From: Prostheceraeus crozeri
Taxonomy: Eukaryota > Platyhelminthes > Polycladida > Euryleptidae
DNA length: 64,000 bases
Direction: 5' to 3'
Assembly (NCBI GenBank): GCA_907163375.1
Contig: CAJQUW010014723.1
Coordinates: 186,001 to 250,000 of the forward strand
The translations under genes were made by a program, and so were the position numbers. Positions 31,890 through 42,819 of this stretch are shown here, one piece after another (the stretch's first letter is position 1; every line of letters begins with the position of its first letter). The notes beneath the pieces were generated by a model. That model was not told the DNA's origin and searched no databases. It was given only the letters and a program-made list of their open reading frames with translations.

Positions 31890-32180
31890 GATAGGAAATG
31901 ACTCCTCCATGTCAAAAATTGTGACTTTGGGCTTAGTAGGGATACTTTTCGCTTAATCAGAGAAAACATTAAAAATTTCATTTTAGCCAAAAGCTGCTGT
32001 CTGCATTCCATTAGATTAACAGGTGTTTTTCTTTGATCCTGTCTCACAAGAAGAGGAACCAGGTAGAACTCGGCAGACGTGCAGATTCGTAGTAGCCTAG
32101 CCATAGGGTACATCATTCTGTAAAGGTATCACTTTCGGGCCTGTTCCCTGCAGGAACTCGTTCTGGCTGCTGGACTATTA
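31890..32180 (-). repeat. Right arm of the large inverted duplication
   Basis: Reverse complement of the 29840-30100 segment, with the conserved core at about 32050-32095 (aggaaccaggtagaactcgg). Divergence of roughly a quarter of positions outside the core suggests an old event. Confidence 0.7.
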
Positions 32181-32859
32181 TCACTGTAGACAAATCTAGG
32201 AGGTATTTAAAAATTCTCAGTGTATACCAGACGGCTAGATTTTACTGCAAAGTTAGAAAATTCTAAAGGTTGACGGAAAGATTTGTCCAGTATCTTCCGC
32301 CAGACAATCGACTTCTTTGTGCGATGATATTTTTGGATCCAAAAAAACAGAATACTGACGAGTTCAGTGTCAAATGGCGTAAGCTGATGACGGATCAAAA
32401 GCAGTCTGATGATACATGCACTGATGTTCACGGACATTGGATGGTGTCAAACAAGGAGCATCATCCACTTCTGTCGAAATTCGGAGATGTCTGACGTTAC
32501 TGCACAGCAATGCTTACAGTGAGAGAAATTGAATGATTGATTGTGTGAGAAGTATGGAAGTACGTGGTGTGATCCAAAATGTCCCGGACTAACCTACTTG
32601 CAGATAACCTGTGATAACGAATACTACTTCAGATGTAAATTTAGGTCTTTAAGGCATGAGAAATATGGTTGCCGAAATTTTTCCGGTCAGTTTTCTATTT
32701 TTTCAAAATTTTCAAACATTTTTGTCTGAATTTCAAGATTTTCCTATAAATTCTAGCGATTTAGAATTAATATATTTAGATTAACTTGACAGTTAAGCTA
32801 TCACTAATAACCTGACTAATAATTAACGGAAAAACAAATGTTTTGTTCCAGAAAACAGT
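32181..32859. other. Anonymous stretch next to the mariner element
   Basis: A 74-codon open frame at 32270-32494 (contains RFVQYLPPDNRLLCAMIFLD) is not recognisable and opens on a non-ATG codon. No other feature is seen. Confidence 0.35.
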
Positions 32860-33880
32860 TTACTTTTCAATGTATGAGCCGTTAGCATTCGTCACTTTTT
32901 GCCAACGAAGTCTCAATTCACAAAAAGCTTTATGAAAAAATTCCGGTGTCAAAGAATCAAAAAACTCAGTAACTGCATCCCGCAGTTCAACTGGCGATTC
33001 AAAATGGTGTCCACGAAGATGCTTTTTGAGGAATCTAAACAGATAGAAGTCACTTGGGGCCAAGTCAGGTGAATAAGGAGGATGGCTCAATAGTTGAAAT
33101 CCGTTTCTCGTTAAGGCATTGGTTGTCTCCTGCGAGGTGTGAATCGGAGCATTGTCATGAAGCAAGTAGAGGGGAATGTTTCGTGGCTTTCTTATTTTCT
33201 TCCTCGCTTCAGATAACAGATTGGAATAATATTCGCTATTGATTCTTACTCCTTTATCCGCAAAGTCAACCAGTTGGATTCCCGAAGCGTTCCAAAAGAC
33301 CGTCAGCATCAACGACCGGCGATGTGATGTTCCGGATCGCATTTTCAAAGGGGCAGACTCGCCTGATTTTCGCCACTCTGCAGATTCTCGCTTACTTTGA
33401 GGCAGATACAAACTTAAAAGGTGTTTCATCCTCTGTAAGGATGCAGTTCAGAAACTGATCTCCGTGCATTTCGAGGAGATCCAAATTTGACTGTGCCGCC
33501 AGAAGTCTGTTCTCCTTCATTTCAGGTGACAGAAACTTCGGTACGAAACGTGATGCCAGTTTGCGATATCCAAGTCTTTCGATGATGTCATGACAGGAGT
33601 GATAACTGATTCGCAACTCTCTTGACAACTCACGGATGGTTATCCTTCTGTGTGCTGTAATCACTTCATCGCACTGACTCGATTTCTCTTCCGGAATCTC
33701 CTGCGGCCGACCAACAGTTGAAAAATCTTGCTCCACAGATTGTCTTCCGCGTTTAAATTCGCTTATCCAGAAATAAGCAGTAGTTCTCGATGGAGCTTTG
33801 CTTCCATATGCCAGGCTTAATTCCTTTAGAATGTCACCATTAGCGAAGCCGCGGATCAGGAGGTGTGTGACTGCTACCGG
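32860..33880 (-). mobile_element. mariner-family DNA transposon (D,D34D transposase), frameshifted
   Basis: The N-terminal part (about 33392-33880) reads ANGDILKELSLAYGSKAPSR, then AYFWISEFKRGRQSVEQDFS and GRPQE, the mariner helix-turn-helix pair and linker. It continues to FLNCILTEDET with the first catalytic Asp. The rest (32860-33429) holds LLHDNAPIHTS with the second Asp and HPPYSPDLAPSDFYLF with the third. There are 34 residues between the last two Asp, so D34D (mariner rather than Tc1). It ends RWQKVTNANGSYIEK. One frameshift separates the parts near 33400-33430. No clear inverted repeats or flanking TA pair were found, so only the gene region is marked. It is a decayed but not very old copy. 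Confidence 0.88.
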
Positions 33881-34057
33881 AAGGCTTGCGCAAGGTCACG
33901 ATTGGTGCGAGAAGCCAGATGACTGTCACCGTTTCCTTCCTTTTCCCATCTCCATGGAGATGAAAATTGATTTTGGTGTTAGCGCTCAAGAAGAATGCCC
34001 GTAGTTTATAGACTACTCCTTCGAGTTGAGAGTTCAGTGCAGTGCAACGTCTAAGCC

Positions 34058-34393
34058 ATGGATTCACCCGCCTGGAACTATTTTACGAAAGACGATACTG
34101 GCTTGAAGGCCATCTGCAATATTTGCAAAGCTTCTATCGGCTGCAAAGGATCATCGACTAGCGGTTTGCTAAGACATTTGAAGAACATTCATCGTGAGCT
34201 TGTGCCCCAGAAACACAAAGCTGATGAAGACATGGCTGATCAACCGTCACAGAGGAAGAAAGTGAAGCAACAAACTCTAGATCGAGCTTTCATGTCTGCT
34301 AAGCGATCATCACTAGCAGAAATACTGGCAAGACTAGCAGCAGAGGACGGCATTTCAATACGCGCAATCACAAGGAGTATGAGGTACATGTAG
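34058..34393 (+). pseudogene. N-terminal BED zinc-finger exon of a hAT transposase
   Basis: A 111-codon frame from an ATG (MDSPAWNYFTKDDTG) encodes a BED finger: AICNICKASIGCKG with Cys-x2-Cys, then SGLLRHLKNIHREL with the His pair, followed by a basic linker and SLAEILARLAAEDGISIRAI. The last phrase is the conserved lead-in to the hAT catalytic domain. The frame ends at agtatgaggtacatg, where AG|GTACAT could be a splice donor. No RNase-H-like domain follows within reach. It is probably an old hAT remnant, but a domesticated BED-type gene is possible. Confidence 0.7.
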
Positions 34394-35239
34394 GCCTAGG
34401 TGTAATATAATTGATTACATGTATATCAAACACAACTGGTTCATAACTCAATAGGCCTACTAACTACTTTCGTAACTTTGTACCGGTACCGTACAAGAAT
34501 TGCCGCAGAATTTCTACCAAAATTAGAAATAATTCTATCAGTAAGCAACTGTGGCAGTTAGCAATTTTGACAATACAGCTTTCCCAGGCATTAATCGTGA
34601 TTAAAAAAGCTTTCTTGATTAATTGCATCTCAAATGTACGGTACCGTAATCAAAGTGTCTCTAAATGCTATTACCTTTCCAATACAACTCGAAAATAGCC
34701 ACCAGTAAAATAAATTGGTAAATACAAACCCTTCCAATGCACCTAGAAAATAGTCGAGCTAGCAAAATTGCCAACAACATGGCACTTTTTGGGAATTTCG
34801 GTTTGTCCCGGGAAAAATCCCGGGATTCGAAGAAGCTTTGTCCCGAATTCCCGGGATCTGAAATTGTCCCGGGAATTCCAAACACTAGTAATCACATGAA
34901 ATAAATTTCTTGCTGTATATTTCGGTCATCAATATTACTTCTACGAGTAACAAGTAGCTTGTTAGAATCTAATCAAAAGCAAAACAAATTGAAAAAAAAC
35001 TGTTCAACTCTACGTAGGACTAGACTAGCATCGCAAAGCTTTTTGCATGGAACATTCAGGACCTGCTTTACCTTTTATTTGGTGCACTTTACTATTATTA
35101 AGTTTCCTTTAACTAAATATGTACTTTTAGTACATGGAAAACGTGGATTTTATATGAATTTAAAAGAAATAATCGGCTAACTTCCAGCGATTAATCGGTA
35201 ATCGGGCGATTATCAAAATCAGTAATTGGTACACCCTTA
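34394..35239 (+). mobile_element. Probable tail of the hAT element, with a CCCGGG palindrome cluster
   Basis: Non-coding. Four CCCGGG words lie at 34807, 34819, 34850 and 34868 within nested palindromes, an unusual GC island in AT-rich DNA. Near the right edge, taatcggtaatcgggcgatt and then ggtacaccctta (ending 35239) resemble a hAT terminus, TAAGGGTGTACC on the minus strand. The matching left end was not found. Confidence 0.4.
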
Positions 35240-35525
35240 TTGGTAATATACCAAAACAACATACTCAACAGACAAGATAGGATTCATGCATGTATTCAAG
35301 TTGTACAAGTACAATATACAGAACATGACTGACAGTATAGTCGTGATAGTCATTTATGCTTCGAATATAAAATGTTTAATATTTCAACGAATTAGCATTC
35401 TGTGGTTTTGAGCTGGCGCAATGAAATGTGGCTAACATGAAGGCTCTATGCTTCATCAATATGATATCGGAAATGCAGCGCAATATTTTCGATTATGACT
35501 TAGCATAATCACTTTCCTTAACACC
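35240..35525. other. Anonymous DNA
   Basis: No coding or RNA signal was recognised between the hAT tail and the SINE-like head. Confidence 0.4.
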
Positions 35526-35526
35526 A

Positions 35527-35605
35527 GTGGTTAAGTGCTTGACCTAGGGACCGTTCAGTCCAGCGGTCGAGCCCCGAAAGTGTCAATGGAAATCGGCAGG
35601 AAAGG
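35527..35605 (+). mobile_element. tRNA-derived SINE head
   Basis: An A-box-like tggttaagtgcttgacc and a B-box-like ggtcgagcccc about 30 bp later give the spacing of a tRNA-type RNA polymerase III promoter. The word gtcgagccccgaaagtgtca is repeated exactly, in the opposite orientation, near 55070-55090. It is not a real tRNA gene: no cloverleaf could be drawn. Confidence 0.5.
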
Positions 35606-35742
35606 CAGTCGAACTAAATGATCACTGCGCTCCATTTAAAGTCTGATTATGTCTGCAACTTCTTCTTACAATAAACCCAGACTACTATGTTGATTGAGAG
35701 ACCCCAGAGGTCGAGTTCTCCGCGTGCCCGGTTCTATTATAA

Positions 35743-36046
35743 AGTTTGAAGGAAGAGTTTCTTCGGATGCTATGTAGTTTTATTCGGTGCGACGTTTCGC
35801 CTTGACGGCTTAATCATGCACGAATGAGTATCTTGGAGTGTATAGTGTGGCAAACTTTTAACACAGCTCACATAAATCGATGTAAAAATCAATGGAAAGT
35901 TCCATAGAAGTAATACTGTATGCAATGAAGATGCTTACTGCACTGTACACTCCAAGTTAGCCATTCGTGCATGATTAAGCCATCAAGGCGAAACGTCGCA
36001 CCGATTAAAACTACATAGTATCCGAAGACGTTCTTCCTTCAAACTT
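35743..36046. mobile_element. Inverted pair of PLE-like termini with hammerhead-like cores
   Basis: Two arms of about 105 bp (35743-35848 and 35941-36046) are inverted copies, roughly 85-90 percent alike, around a 92-bp loop. Each contains, in opposite orientation, tgattaagcc-n4-aaggcgaaacgtcgcacc. That is a GCC/GGC stem II followed by GAAAC, preceded by a weak relative of the CUGAUGA box. Such hammerhead-like sequence is typical of pseudo-LTRs of canonical PLEs, and inverted partial copies are common for them. A plain MITE is the alternative. Confidence 0.55.
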
Positions 36047-36050
36047 AAAT

Positions 36051-37705
36051 ATGTTGATGCTGAGAAGCACCTTCAGCAGCTCTGACCACTGTTTGATTAC
36101 CGCAACGTCCACGACCCTTGAGACTGCTTCTCTAAAACCTCCCAAAAGGCGTCTTTGGCGCTTCAACCAATCATCCTGGGATGATCTTGGAGATTTCCAT
36201 GGAACGATGTGTTCAATTAAATCGACAGCTGTGAGTTGGATGACATTTGTTCTGGTTTCTGATGTAATTATTTATGGCATGTCTGCGTGCATGCCTTCTT
36301 CCTCATCAGCTGGTAAACCAGCATCTCCGAAATTGTTCAACCAGAGGTGTGCAGCAGGAATAGCTGAGAAAAATTGCCATTTTCAATTCTTCAAGCGTTT
36401 CCCACTGCTGAGAATCACACCTCCAATCGATTCGCTCGCAAATTTGTCAAACAGTAATTGAGAGTGCGAAGTCGAAGCAAGTAGAGCACGTTCATGCGAA
36501 GCCAGTTGCCTTCCCAACTGGCATACACGCGTTCTGGTCTTTATCTAAGGCAGATTGTTTAACTTCTGTGGTTGCAGTTTTCTTGCCTTGCGATTGCCTT
36601 GAGGACTATCCGCTGCATCAGCGATTGACAAGCCTCACTTTTCTGTTAGTTTTTTCGCTGATAATTCTACTCCTCTGTCATCCAACTAGGCACCTCCACA
36701 GCCGGTTGCTACTGATGCTCAGATGCCAATCTTAGAATCCGCGAGAGAAAAGTTTGAGGGTGTTAAGGAAGTTGAACTCTTCGAAGAGTACTGAACCGAT
36801 GACATTTCAGCGACTATGCTGAAGAATTGTTGTCCGGAGTTGGCTCCAGCACTCACTCGACTCTTTAGCTATCCGTGGAAGAAGGTAGATGCCCTTCTTC
36901 TTGGAAAATTGCCCACGTGGGCTTCTAGTCAGGGTTTGGACGAGGATAGAGCGACATGGAACTCATTTATTGAGTTGGACTCAGAGAATTTCATCTTGTG
37001 ATCGCTCCAACCGAGTCATGTTCAATGAAGGCAAGACTCAATCAATTCGTTTCTCCATAAGCGTGATCAAGACAGTAGCACCATCGCCATGGCAGGTCAC
37101 ACCCTTTCAGTGGATAACAGGATTTCTTTGCCTGCTGTGACGCTATCTGACTCATTAGGTTGGTCAGTCTACATCCGCCAAGTTGGCCGACGAACTTCCC
37201 AACTTCTTGGAGTATTATTCCGACCCCTTGTCTACTGCAGTCCTCAGCAGCTGCTCATGATTTATAGGGCTCAGGTTCGTCCTGTAATGGAGTTTTACCC
37301 ACACGGTTGGTCATAAAGTCCTCAGAGCAGTATAGATATACGTGAATGTATTCAGCGCATGTCAGTTCGTCTGGTAGATGATGTTGGTCTCACTTCAAAT
37401 TTGACATCACCCGGACAGCGTAGAGAAGTCTCCCGTCTTTCCCTCTTCCATCGCTATTATCACGGTCTTTGTTCTGATGAGCTTGATTCGTTTACTCCAC
37501 GTCCTCGTTCTTCTGCCAGATACGTAAGAGGCAGTGACTGCACAAATCCATGCCTTGTTGGTTATCCTCATTTTTCGAACTGAACATTTTAAGAGACCAT
37601 TCTTTCATAGAACAGCAAGGTTGTGGAACAATATACCTTTGGAGGCATTGTCAGCTTCTGTTAGTGTTGAAACATTCAAGGGGCTGTATGGGGAGTTGAT
37701 AATTT
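36051..37705 (+). mobile_element. Decayed Jockey/CR1-superfamily LINE, internally deleted
   Basis: Pieces occur in LINE order on the plus strand. SSDHCLITATS and PPKRRLWRFNQSSWDDL (36070-36200) are the end of the APE endonuclease. LKNCCPELAPALTRLF (36816) is the RT start. GHTLSVDNRISLPAV, then LSDSLGWSVYIRQVGRRTSQ and LLGVLFRPLVYCSPQQLLMI (37090-37310), then MSVRLVDDVGLTSNLTSPGQ, RREVSRLSLFHRYYHG and TARLWNNIPLEAL (37359-37705) form the thumb and C-terminus. The catalytic palm between 36.9 and 37.0 kb is missing or unreadable, and frames change several times. The 3' end is near FKGLYGELII and a stop at about 37705. Confidence 0.8.
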
Positions 37706-38569
37706 GAAGTTGAAGGGTCTTTTGTCTTATGTGCTTATGTCATCTTGGTTTTTTATTGCATCGTCTTCTTTGTTGTTTCCATTTTCACCCGTGCAAGTTA
37801 TGCACTTATCAGTTTACTTTGTTCGTACATTTTACATTTCCATGTCTGTCTATTGACCTTTTTAACCACCTTATTTTCAGTGTTTCTGCTATTAGCGTAT
37901 TTAGTTTTTAGTTATACAGGTTTGAGATATAGGCCTGTATCTTTTACCATGCTATTAAGTACAATTGCTTAGTTTAATCATTATCTAGTTGCATATTTTT
38001 TATCATCTCCACTCCTCTTCTACGATTATGTACTTCTTTGTCTTTGATCCTCTCCTGAGGGACACCTCTGGTGTATAGGTTCGTCCTCTTCCCTCAAGCT
38101 TTGATCAAGTTTTTTTAAACCGTCCAAAAATCCAGTCTGGGGGTTTGACGTTAAACCATTATCACTTACTATAATTGATCGAGTATACCATATGTACAAC
38201 AGCTCGTCAACTCGTAACATATTGGTATGTCTTTGACGTGTGTTTGATCGTGGTAATGACCTCCAGTATATAAGCCAAGGTATTTTTCCGATCCATCCCT
38301 ATCGATTGGTACATGACTCATTTAAGTCAGACCATAAGATAAGATAAGAAGAGGAGCGCGCATTTGACGTGGTTTGAGTTGTACTGTCCATGGTACACAT
38401 TTTGTATAAACTACGTTATAGATTATTATCGTTATCTGCCATTTTTGCTGCTAATTTCAGAATCAGTGTGTGGTGAAGTAAGGCGTACTATTGCAAGGGA
38501 ATGTTTCTAGGCTTCGAAGCAGTTTATATCCTCATCAATGTCCATCACAATCATTCTCTTTTGTAGAAA
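37706..38569 (+). promoter_or_regulatory. LINE 3' remnant and upstream/5'UTR region of the MDM1-like gene
   Basis: The first part is T-rich LINE 3' DNA. Just before the MDM1 ATG the sequence cattctcttttgtag ends at 38566, a good splice acceptor three bases before the ATG at 38570. A non-coding first exon therefore probably lies upstream. No TATA box or CpG island was recognised. Confidence 0.45.
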
Positions 38570-39502
38570 ATGCCAGGTGTGAGTGGTGGACACCGTGGTG
38601 TTTCAGAGTACGATCGCAACTTCAAATGGACGGATGAAAATGAGAGAGGACTTCCATTCGCTGGGAAGCAGTCGTCGAAAATGATGAGATCCAATGAACC
38701 TCCCCTTCAACATAAACGTCGCATCAACCCCTACAAAGATAATCGAATAATGGATGAAAACGCGAGCATTCATTCTCATGAAAACAATATCCGATCTGAG
38801 ATTCTCTTGGGTGGAAAGAAAAATCTTAAGTTTGGTCCTAGTATTGCACATGTAGTGAAATCTAAGACGCTACAAACTCATCATCGAGATGAAAACTTGC
38901 CTCCTAATCGGAATGGTCTGCAATTAGTAAGAGATACTCGTCCAGATGTAATTATAAATTCAGCATCCCCCGATGATTTGCGATTACCACGTGAGGCATC
39001 GCGAGATGCATTGGCTCCTCAACAATCAACTCCTTTAGAAGACATGCGATTACCACGTGAGGCATCTCGGGATGTGGAAATAAATGTCACACAACCTCGA
39101 CGGTCTGATAGCCCTCCGCATCGGAATAAAAAGTTAGAACAGCGCAAAAAGAGTAGAAGATTAGACAAGGGTCGGAAAAAAGAAAATGTGCACTTTGAGT
39201 CGGATAATAAACAATCTCAGAATTTACCTGATAATTATGCCCAGCAACACAAATTAGGTCTGAAACATGCGTCACGGGAGACGAAAGCCAACCACTTGAC
39301 GGAATATGGTAGGCAATTTGAATGGCGCCCCACTGATCATCAATCTCCTTTACTCAAGGCTGAAGATATTATTTTCCGATCTCATCTCGACATGCCCAAG
39401 GACGTAAAAGTATCGGATACTACAGAATATCGGCGTCAATTCAAACCCTTCCGTTATGAACCCACACCCAAACCTGTGCATTCAGAACAAGCAGAGAATA
39501 AG
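38570..39502 (+). CDS. MDM1: MDM1 homologue, first coding exon
   Basis: MDM1 binds microtubules at centrioles and cilia and restrains centriole duplication. This 311-codon exon carries the family's signature short repeats: VSEYDRNFKW at 12-21, LTEYGRQFEW near 243-252, TTEYRRQFKPF near 284-294. Compare the vertebrate LSEYQRNFLW, NSEYQRQFVW and ETEYKRNF, quoted from memory. An internal duplication LPREASRD occurs twice, and basic patches follow (RNKKLEQRKKSRRL). It ends at AAG|GTGAGT with phase 0. The ATG at 38570 follows a splice acceptor by three bases, so it is the first coding exon. Being long and repeat-bearing, it corresponds to several vertebrate exons fused or never split. Confidence 0.9.
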
Positions 39503-41977
39503 GTGAGTTTCATATAGTTTTCTTGTACCTACTAGCGTTATGTTTGAGTTGGGCTTAGTCATATTGGATTCTGAACCACTAACCACCGAAGTTTGAACGA
39601 GATGTGACTGAGTTGAATCGAATCTGACTATAATCGAGTCATTTTAGTAGAATAAGCTTATATCGGTCCTGACTTCTGAGCCCTGACTCGGGTTCGTGTT
39701 TTTTTAAATGCTTTAAAGCAAATGAACATGACATTTTTGTGTTGTTTTTGTTATTATTGTTTATCAACATTGTTATCATTTTATGACGCTTTTAAAATGT
39801 CCAACCGATTGAATGAGTTGTCAACGTCATGGGTAGTTTTATTAGACATAAAATTAGAACCCTGAGCTGCAATTTCTGATGCACAGAAACTAAATATGTC
39901 ACATCAACGAGCTATATTTATTTTCATAGGATTTAGCATCTCATGGGTCGGTCTTCACGCATCGAATTACATTTTTTCTGCTTCGCTTTTGTTGTCATGC
40001 TGGCGTCTCTCAAAGAAAGTTTTCTAAAAATGTAAGGAATGCCGATTGCCATCCCTTTCCGCAACCACACTTAAACAAACAAAAATTACAGTTATCCCGA
40101 TTCCATTGTATTGCCCAAAGCTTCTAGCAGTTGTATCTGGCGTTGTTAGACTCATACCTTGTACTGACGTAGGATGTCCATCTCGATCTCTATAGATGTC
40201 AGCTGTCCTTGGCATAAAAAATCGGGAAACTAGGCTATTATACTTGGACTATTCAAGTCGATGATTTCATCCATATCACCGGTTTATTGCAGATTGAAAT
40301 GCGTCAACATTTCAACAAACGATTATTGATTGACAGGGAAGAATGAATACCTCATCAGTTTGCCTAATGAAATCTGACCCGATTCGTTCTTCTACTAGCA
40401 TAGCAAGTTCCATCGTTGTTCATTAGTACACTGGCACGAGTGAGCAACGCTCGCGTGAGTTCAGGAGTCTATGACTAATGAATATCAATATCAAAATAGA
40501 AATTTGATTTGCCGAAACTAGTATAGCACAACTTAAGTGCATTCTCTCCCCATGAAATGATCCCAAAAACCGATAAAACACAACAGTTGATATTAAAATA
40601 ATTATGATATACAAGCTTCCTTGATTAGTTTTTATAATAGAAAGGTAGATCAAATGTCTTTAGAATCCACTAATGAGAAATTCTCAAAAAATAAAAAACA
40701 TGACAGATTTTAAATGAAAAACATGTTCTAACACAATGTTTTAAAGCATTGTTTTTTTCAAACAAGCAATGATTTTTGGAGCCTTAGTCCTGACCTAAAG
40801 AAACTATTGATTTTTTGGCATAAATTTATTGATGATATCTCAACAAGATGAGGTCAATGCCGGTAGAAGATTCTGGCTTCACAATCCGAAATGTTCATTG
40901 GTTTATTTAAAGCTTACTTCATTCTTGATTACACAAAAACGGAATTGATGTGCAGTTGGTGAAAACAAGTTCTTTTGTCATCATAAAAAAATCCAGTGAG
41001 GTATTTGAAATGAAAATATCAAGATGACACCAAATTAAGCAACTGATACCAATATGATATGGCGATCTTCTTAATAAATGTAATCATAATCAAAGTTGAT
41101 AGCAGTTCCACATGAAAATTGTCAAGGACTGTTTGTAAAAGCCATTTTCATTCATTCATTTGTCTTAATTGCCTGTTGCAAGTCGCCACAATCTTGCGAA
41201 TGAAAAGTATGGTGATAATGGATCCATAATTTTATAATGCACAACAATGAAATAGTTTTACTTTTCGTCTATTGCGGACTTAAAAATTACAAACTTTATT
41301 GACACGTTCCTGTGAGATTGTGATAAATATCAGTAGCTTCTAAGATAATTATGGTATTTTGAAATTTTCATTTTAAAGATGCTACCCTGCTTGGCTTTTA
41401 ACCGATAATTTGATTTAATAGCATAGGCGGCCAACTTACACCATGCCAACAGTATACTTTTTAGCTTTTGATTATGCCTATATTAAACTTCTGTAGTTGG
41501 ACGTATTTCTCAAATCTGACGCTTGTTCAAAGTCACTCCCATTTTGCGGTATTGAAAATGACAGTTGTGTTGATTACGAACTGTTAACAATCACGGTGTT
41601 CAATACGGGACATTCTATACGTTTTCATTATTCTAGTTTGCACATAAAAATGTAGTCTCCGTGTGACCGCATACAGATCGTGTTATTAGTCAGATTTCGG
41701 ATGTGTTTCAGATACTGCTAGTGCTCGCAATTTGTTTTGATCAGAAAGTCGGAAATTATTTCACACTGAATTTCCGCAGTTTGCCACATTAATTCATGTA
41801 TATTTAATGAGACACTTATACACGTGTCTCTTTTCTGACATCATTTACAAGCCCTGTGCAGTGTGCATCTTGCTCCTCTTTTGTTTTAGTTTTCAAGTAA
41901 TTAATGTACAAGATTTTCATACTAAACCAATGAATATGAAAATCTGCGTGTATGTAAGTTTGAATTTCATTTGACAG
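39503..41977 (+). other. MDM1: MDM1 intron 1
   Basis: A 2475-bp intron from GTGAGT to TTTGACAG between two phase-0 exons that continue the same protein. No gene or recognisable transposon lies inside; short ORFs are shadows. Confidence 0.8.
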
Positions 41978-42244
41978 GTGACAAATGCTGTTGATAAGGC
42001 TTTGGCTCCTCCTGAGCCCATGCCAGTCCCCCGTGTAGTTGTTGAAGGTCAAACATTTTCTCCTGGTGAAGTGCTGAATCCACAACGCATGTCATTTCCA
42101 CTGGGAAGACAACGAAATTATTTATCCGAATATAACGCCAATTTCCGTAGTTTTGCTAATGCAAGTTCTCCGGCTCCTGCTCATTTACTCTCCGGTGATT
42201 CCACAGTTCAGCAAGGTGGAGAAATAGCGAAGCTCTGGTTTGAA
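41978..42244 (+). CDS. MDM1: MDM1 homologue, exon 2
   Basis: 89 codons, phase 0 at both ends, bounded by ttgacag|gtg and gaa|gtgagt. It holds the fourth MDM1 repeat, YLSEYNANFRSF, matching SEYRAKF in vertebrates, which likewise precedes the conserved helix encoded by the next exon. The start VTNAVDKALAPPEPMPVP is proline-rich and disordered. The end GGEIAKLWFE leads into the helix in exon 3. Confidence 0.88.
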
Positions 42245-42303
42245 GTGAGTTTACTTGAATTATGGTTATAGCGGATGAATATCTCTCATAATGATCTCCA
42301 CAG
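42245..42303 (+). other. MDM1: MDM1 intron 2 (59 bp)
   Basis: A very short intron from gtgagtttac to tgatctccacag, phase 0. Removing it joins KLWFE to EIMDLRRRAEEY without a gap in the family pattern. Confidence 0.82.
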
Positions 42304-42571
42304 GAAATCATGGATTTACGGCGGCGTGCAGAAGAGTATAAGCTACGTGCCCGCGGAACGCATTTCGCTCGAGACCATGCGGCACAGATTCTGGGTAGGC
42401 CCTCTACCACTTCACCTAAACGTCAAAATGTAGTCAAAGTTGGAGTTTCGACAGAAGAAGTGGTGGATAGAGAATTGACTCCGCGGAACGATGCAGATGA
42501 GGACAAAATGAAAGCGCCCGTTCATCGTCCTATTGGTAGACATCACTTGGCTCGAACTACTCCATGCAAAG
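42304..42571 (+). CDS. MDM1: MDM1 homologue, exon 3 (conserved helix)
   Basis: It encodes EIMDLRRRAEEYKLRARGTH and FARDHAAQIL, the best-conserved MDM1 block (vertebrate LREKAEFYRKRVQGTHFSRD, from memory). It then runs into a polar, disordered tail with KRQNVVKVGVSTEEVVDREL and HRPIGRHHLARTTPCK. It ends AAAG|GTAAAA in phase 1. This block identifies the gene beyond reasonable doubt. Confidence 0.9.
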
Positions 42572-42647
42572 GTAAAACATCGACCGAGTTTTCGTATACT
42601 ATAATATTTTTTATTCTCATAATTCTCATGTCGCAAGGAGATTTCAG

Positions 42648-42757
42648 GAGAACAGAGGGTCACTCGAATTGATCGTAGGGTGCAACTTTCTGGATATGTA
42701 GTAAATAAGAGACTAGTCACCGTATTGCTTCTTACGAGTTATTTGTTGCATGGATAA
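42648..42757 (+). CDS. MDM1: MDM1 homologue, probable exon 4 or alternative last exon
   Basis: After a 76-bp intron (gtaaaaca to gatttcag) the phase-1 frame continues GEQRVTRIDRRVQLSGYV. Two outcomes are possible. A donor at gta|gtaaat (42701) gives a 53-bp internal exon. Read-through gives VNKRLVTVLLLTSYLLHG and a TAA at 42755-42757, followed by a hairpin and AATAAA, that is, a short terminal isoform. The rest of MDM1 (the C-terminal third of the vertebrate protein) is not recognisable in the window. Confidence 0.5.
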
Positions 42758-42769
42758 GCGATACGCAAG

Positions 42770-42819
42770 TGAATGGGCCCAGTCCACGGAATTCTAGAGG
42801 CCCATTCACAAACAATAAA
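42770..42819 (+). terminator. Hairpin plus AATAAA after the possible short MDM1 end
   Basis: A perfect 10-bp inverted repeat TGAATGGGCC / GGCCCATTCA (42770-42779 and 42799-42808) with a 19-nt loop is followed by AATAAA at 42814-42819, 57 nt after the in-frame TAA. A polyadenylation role is inferred from arrangement only. Confidence 0.35.

Noticed and set aside
31237-32500. Small plus-strand ORFs between the inverted arms and the mariner
   Set aside because: Chance-length frames in AT-rich DNA with poor starts and no domain features.
35527-35605. Functional tRNA gene
   Set aside because: A and B boxes are recognisable but no acceptor stem or anticodon arm can be drawn; a SINE head fits better.
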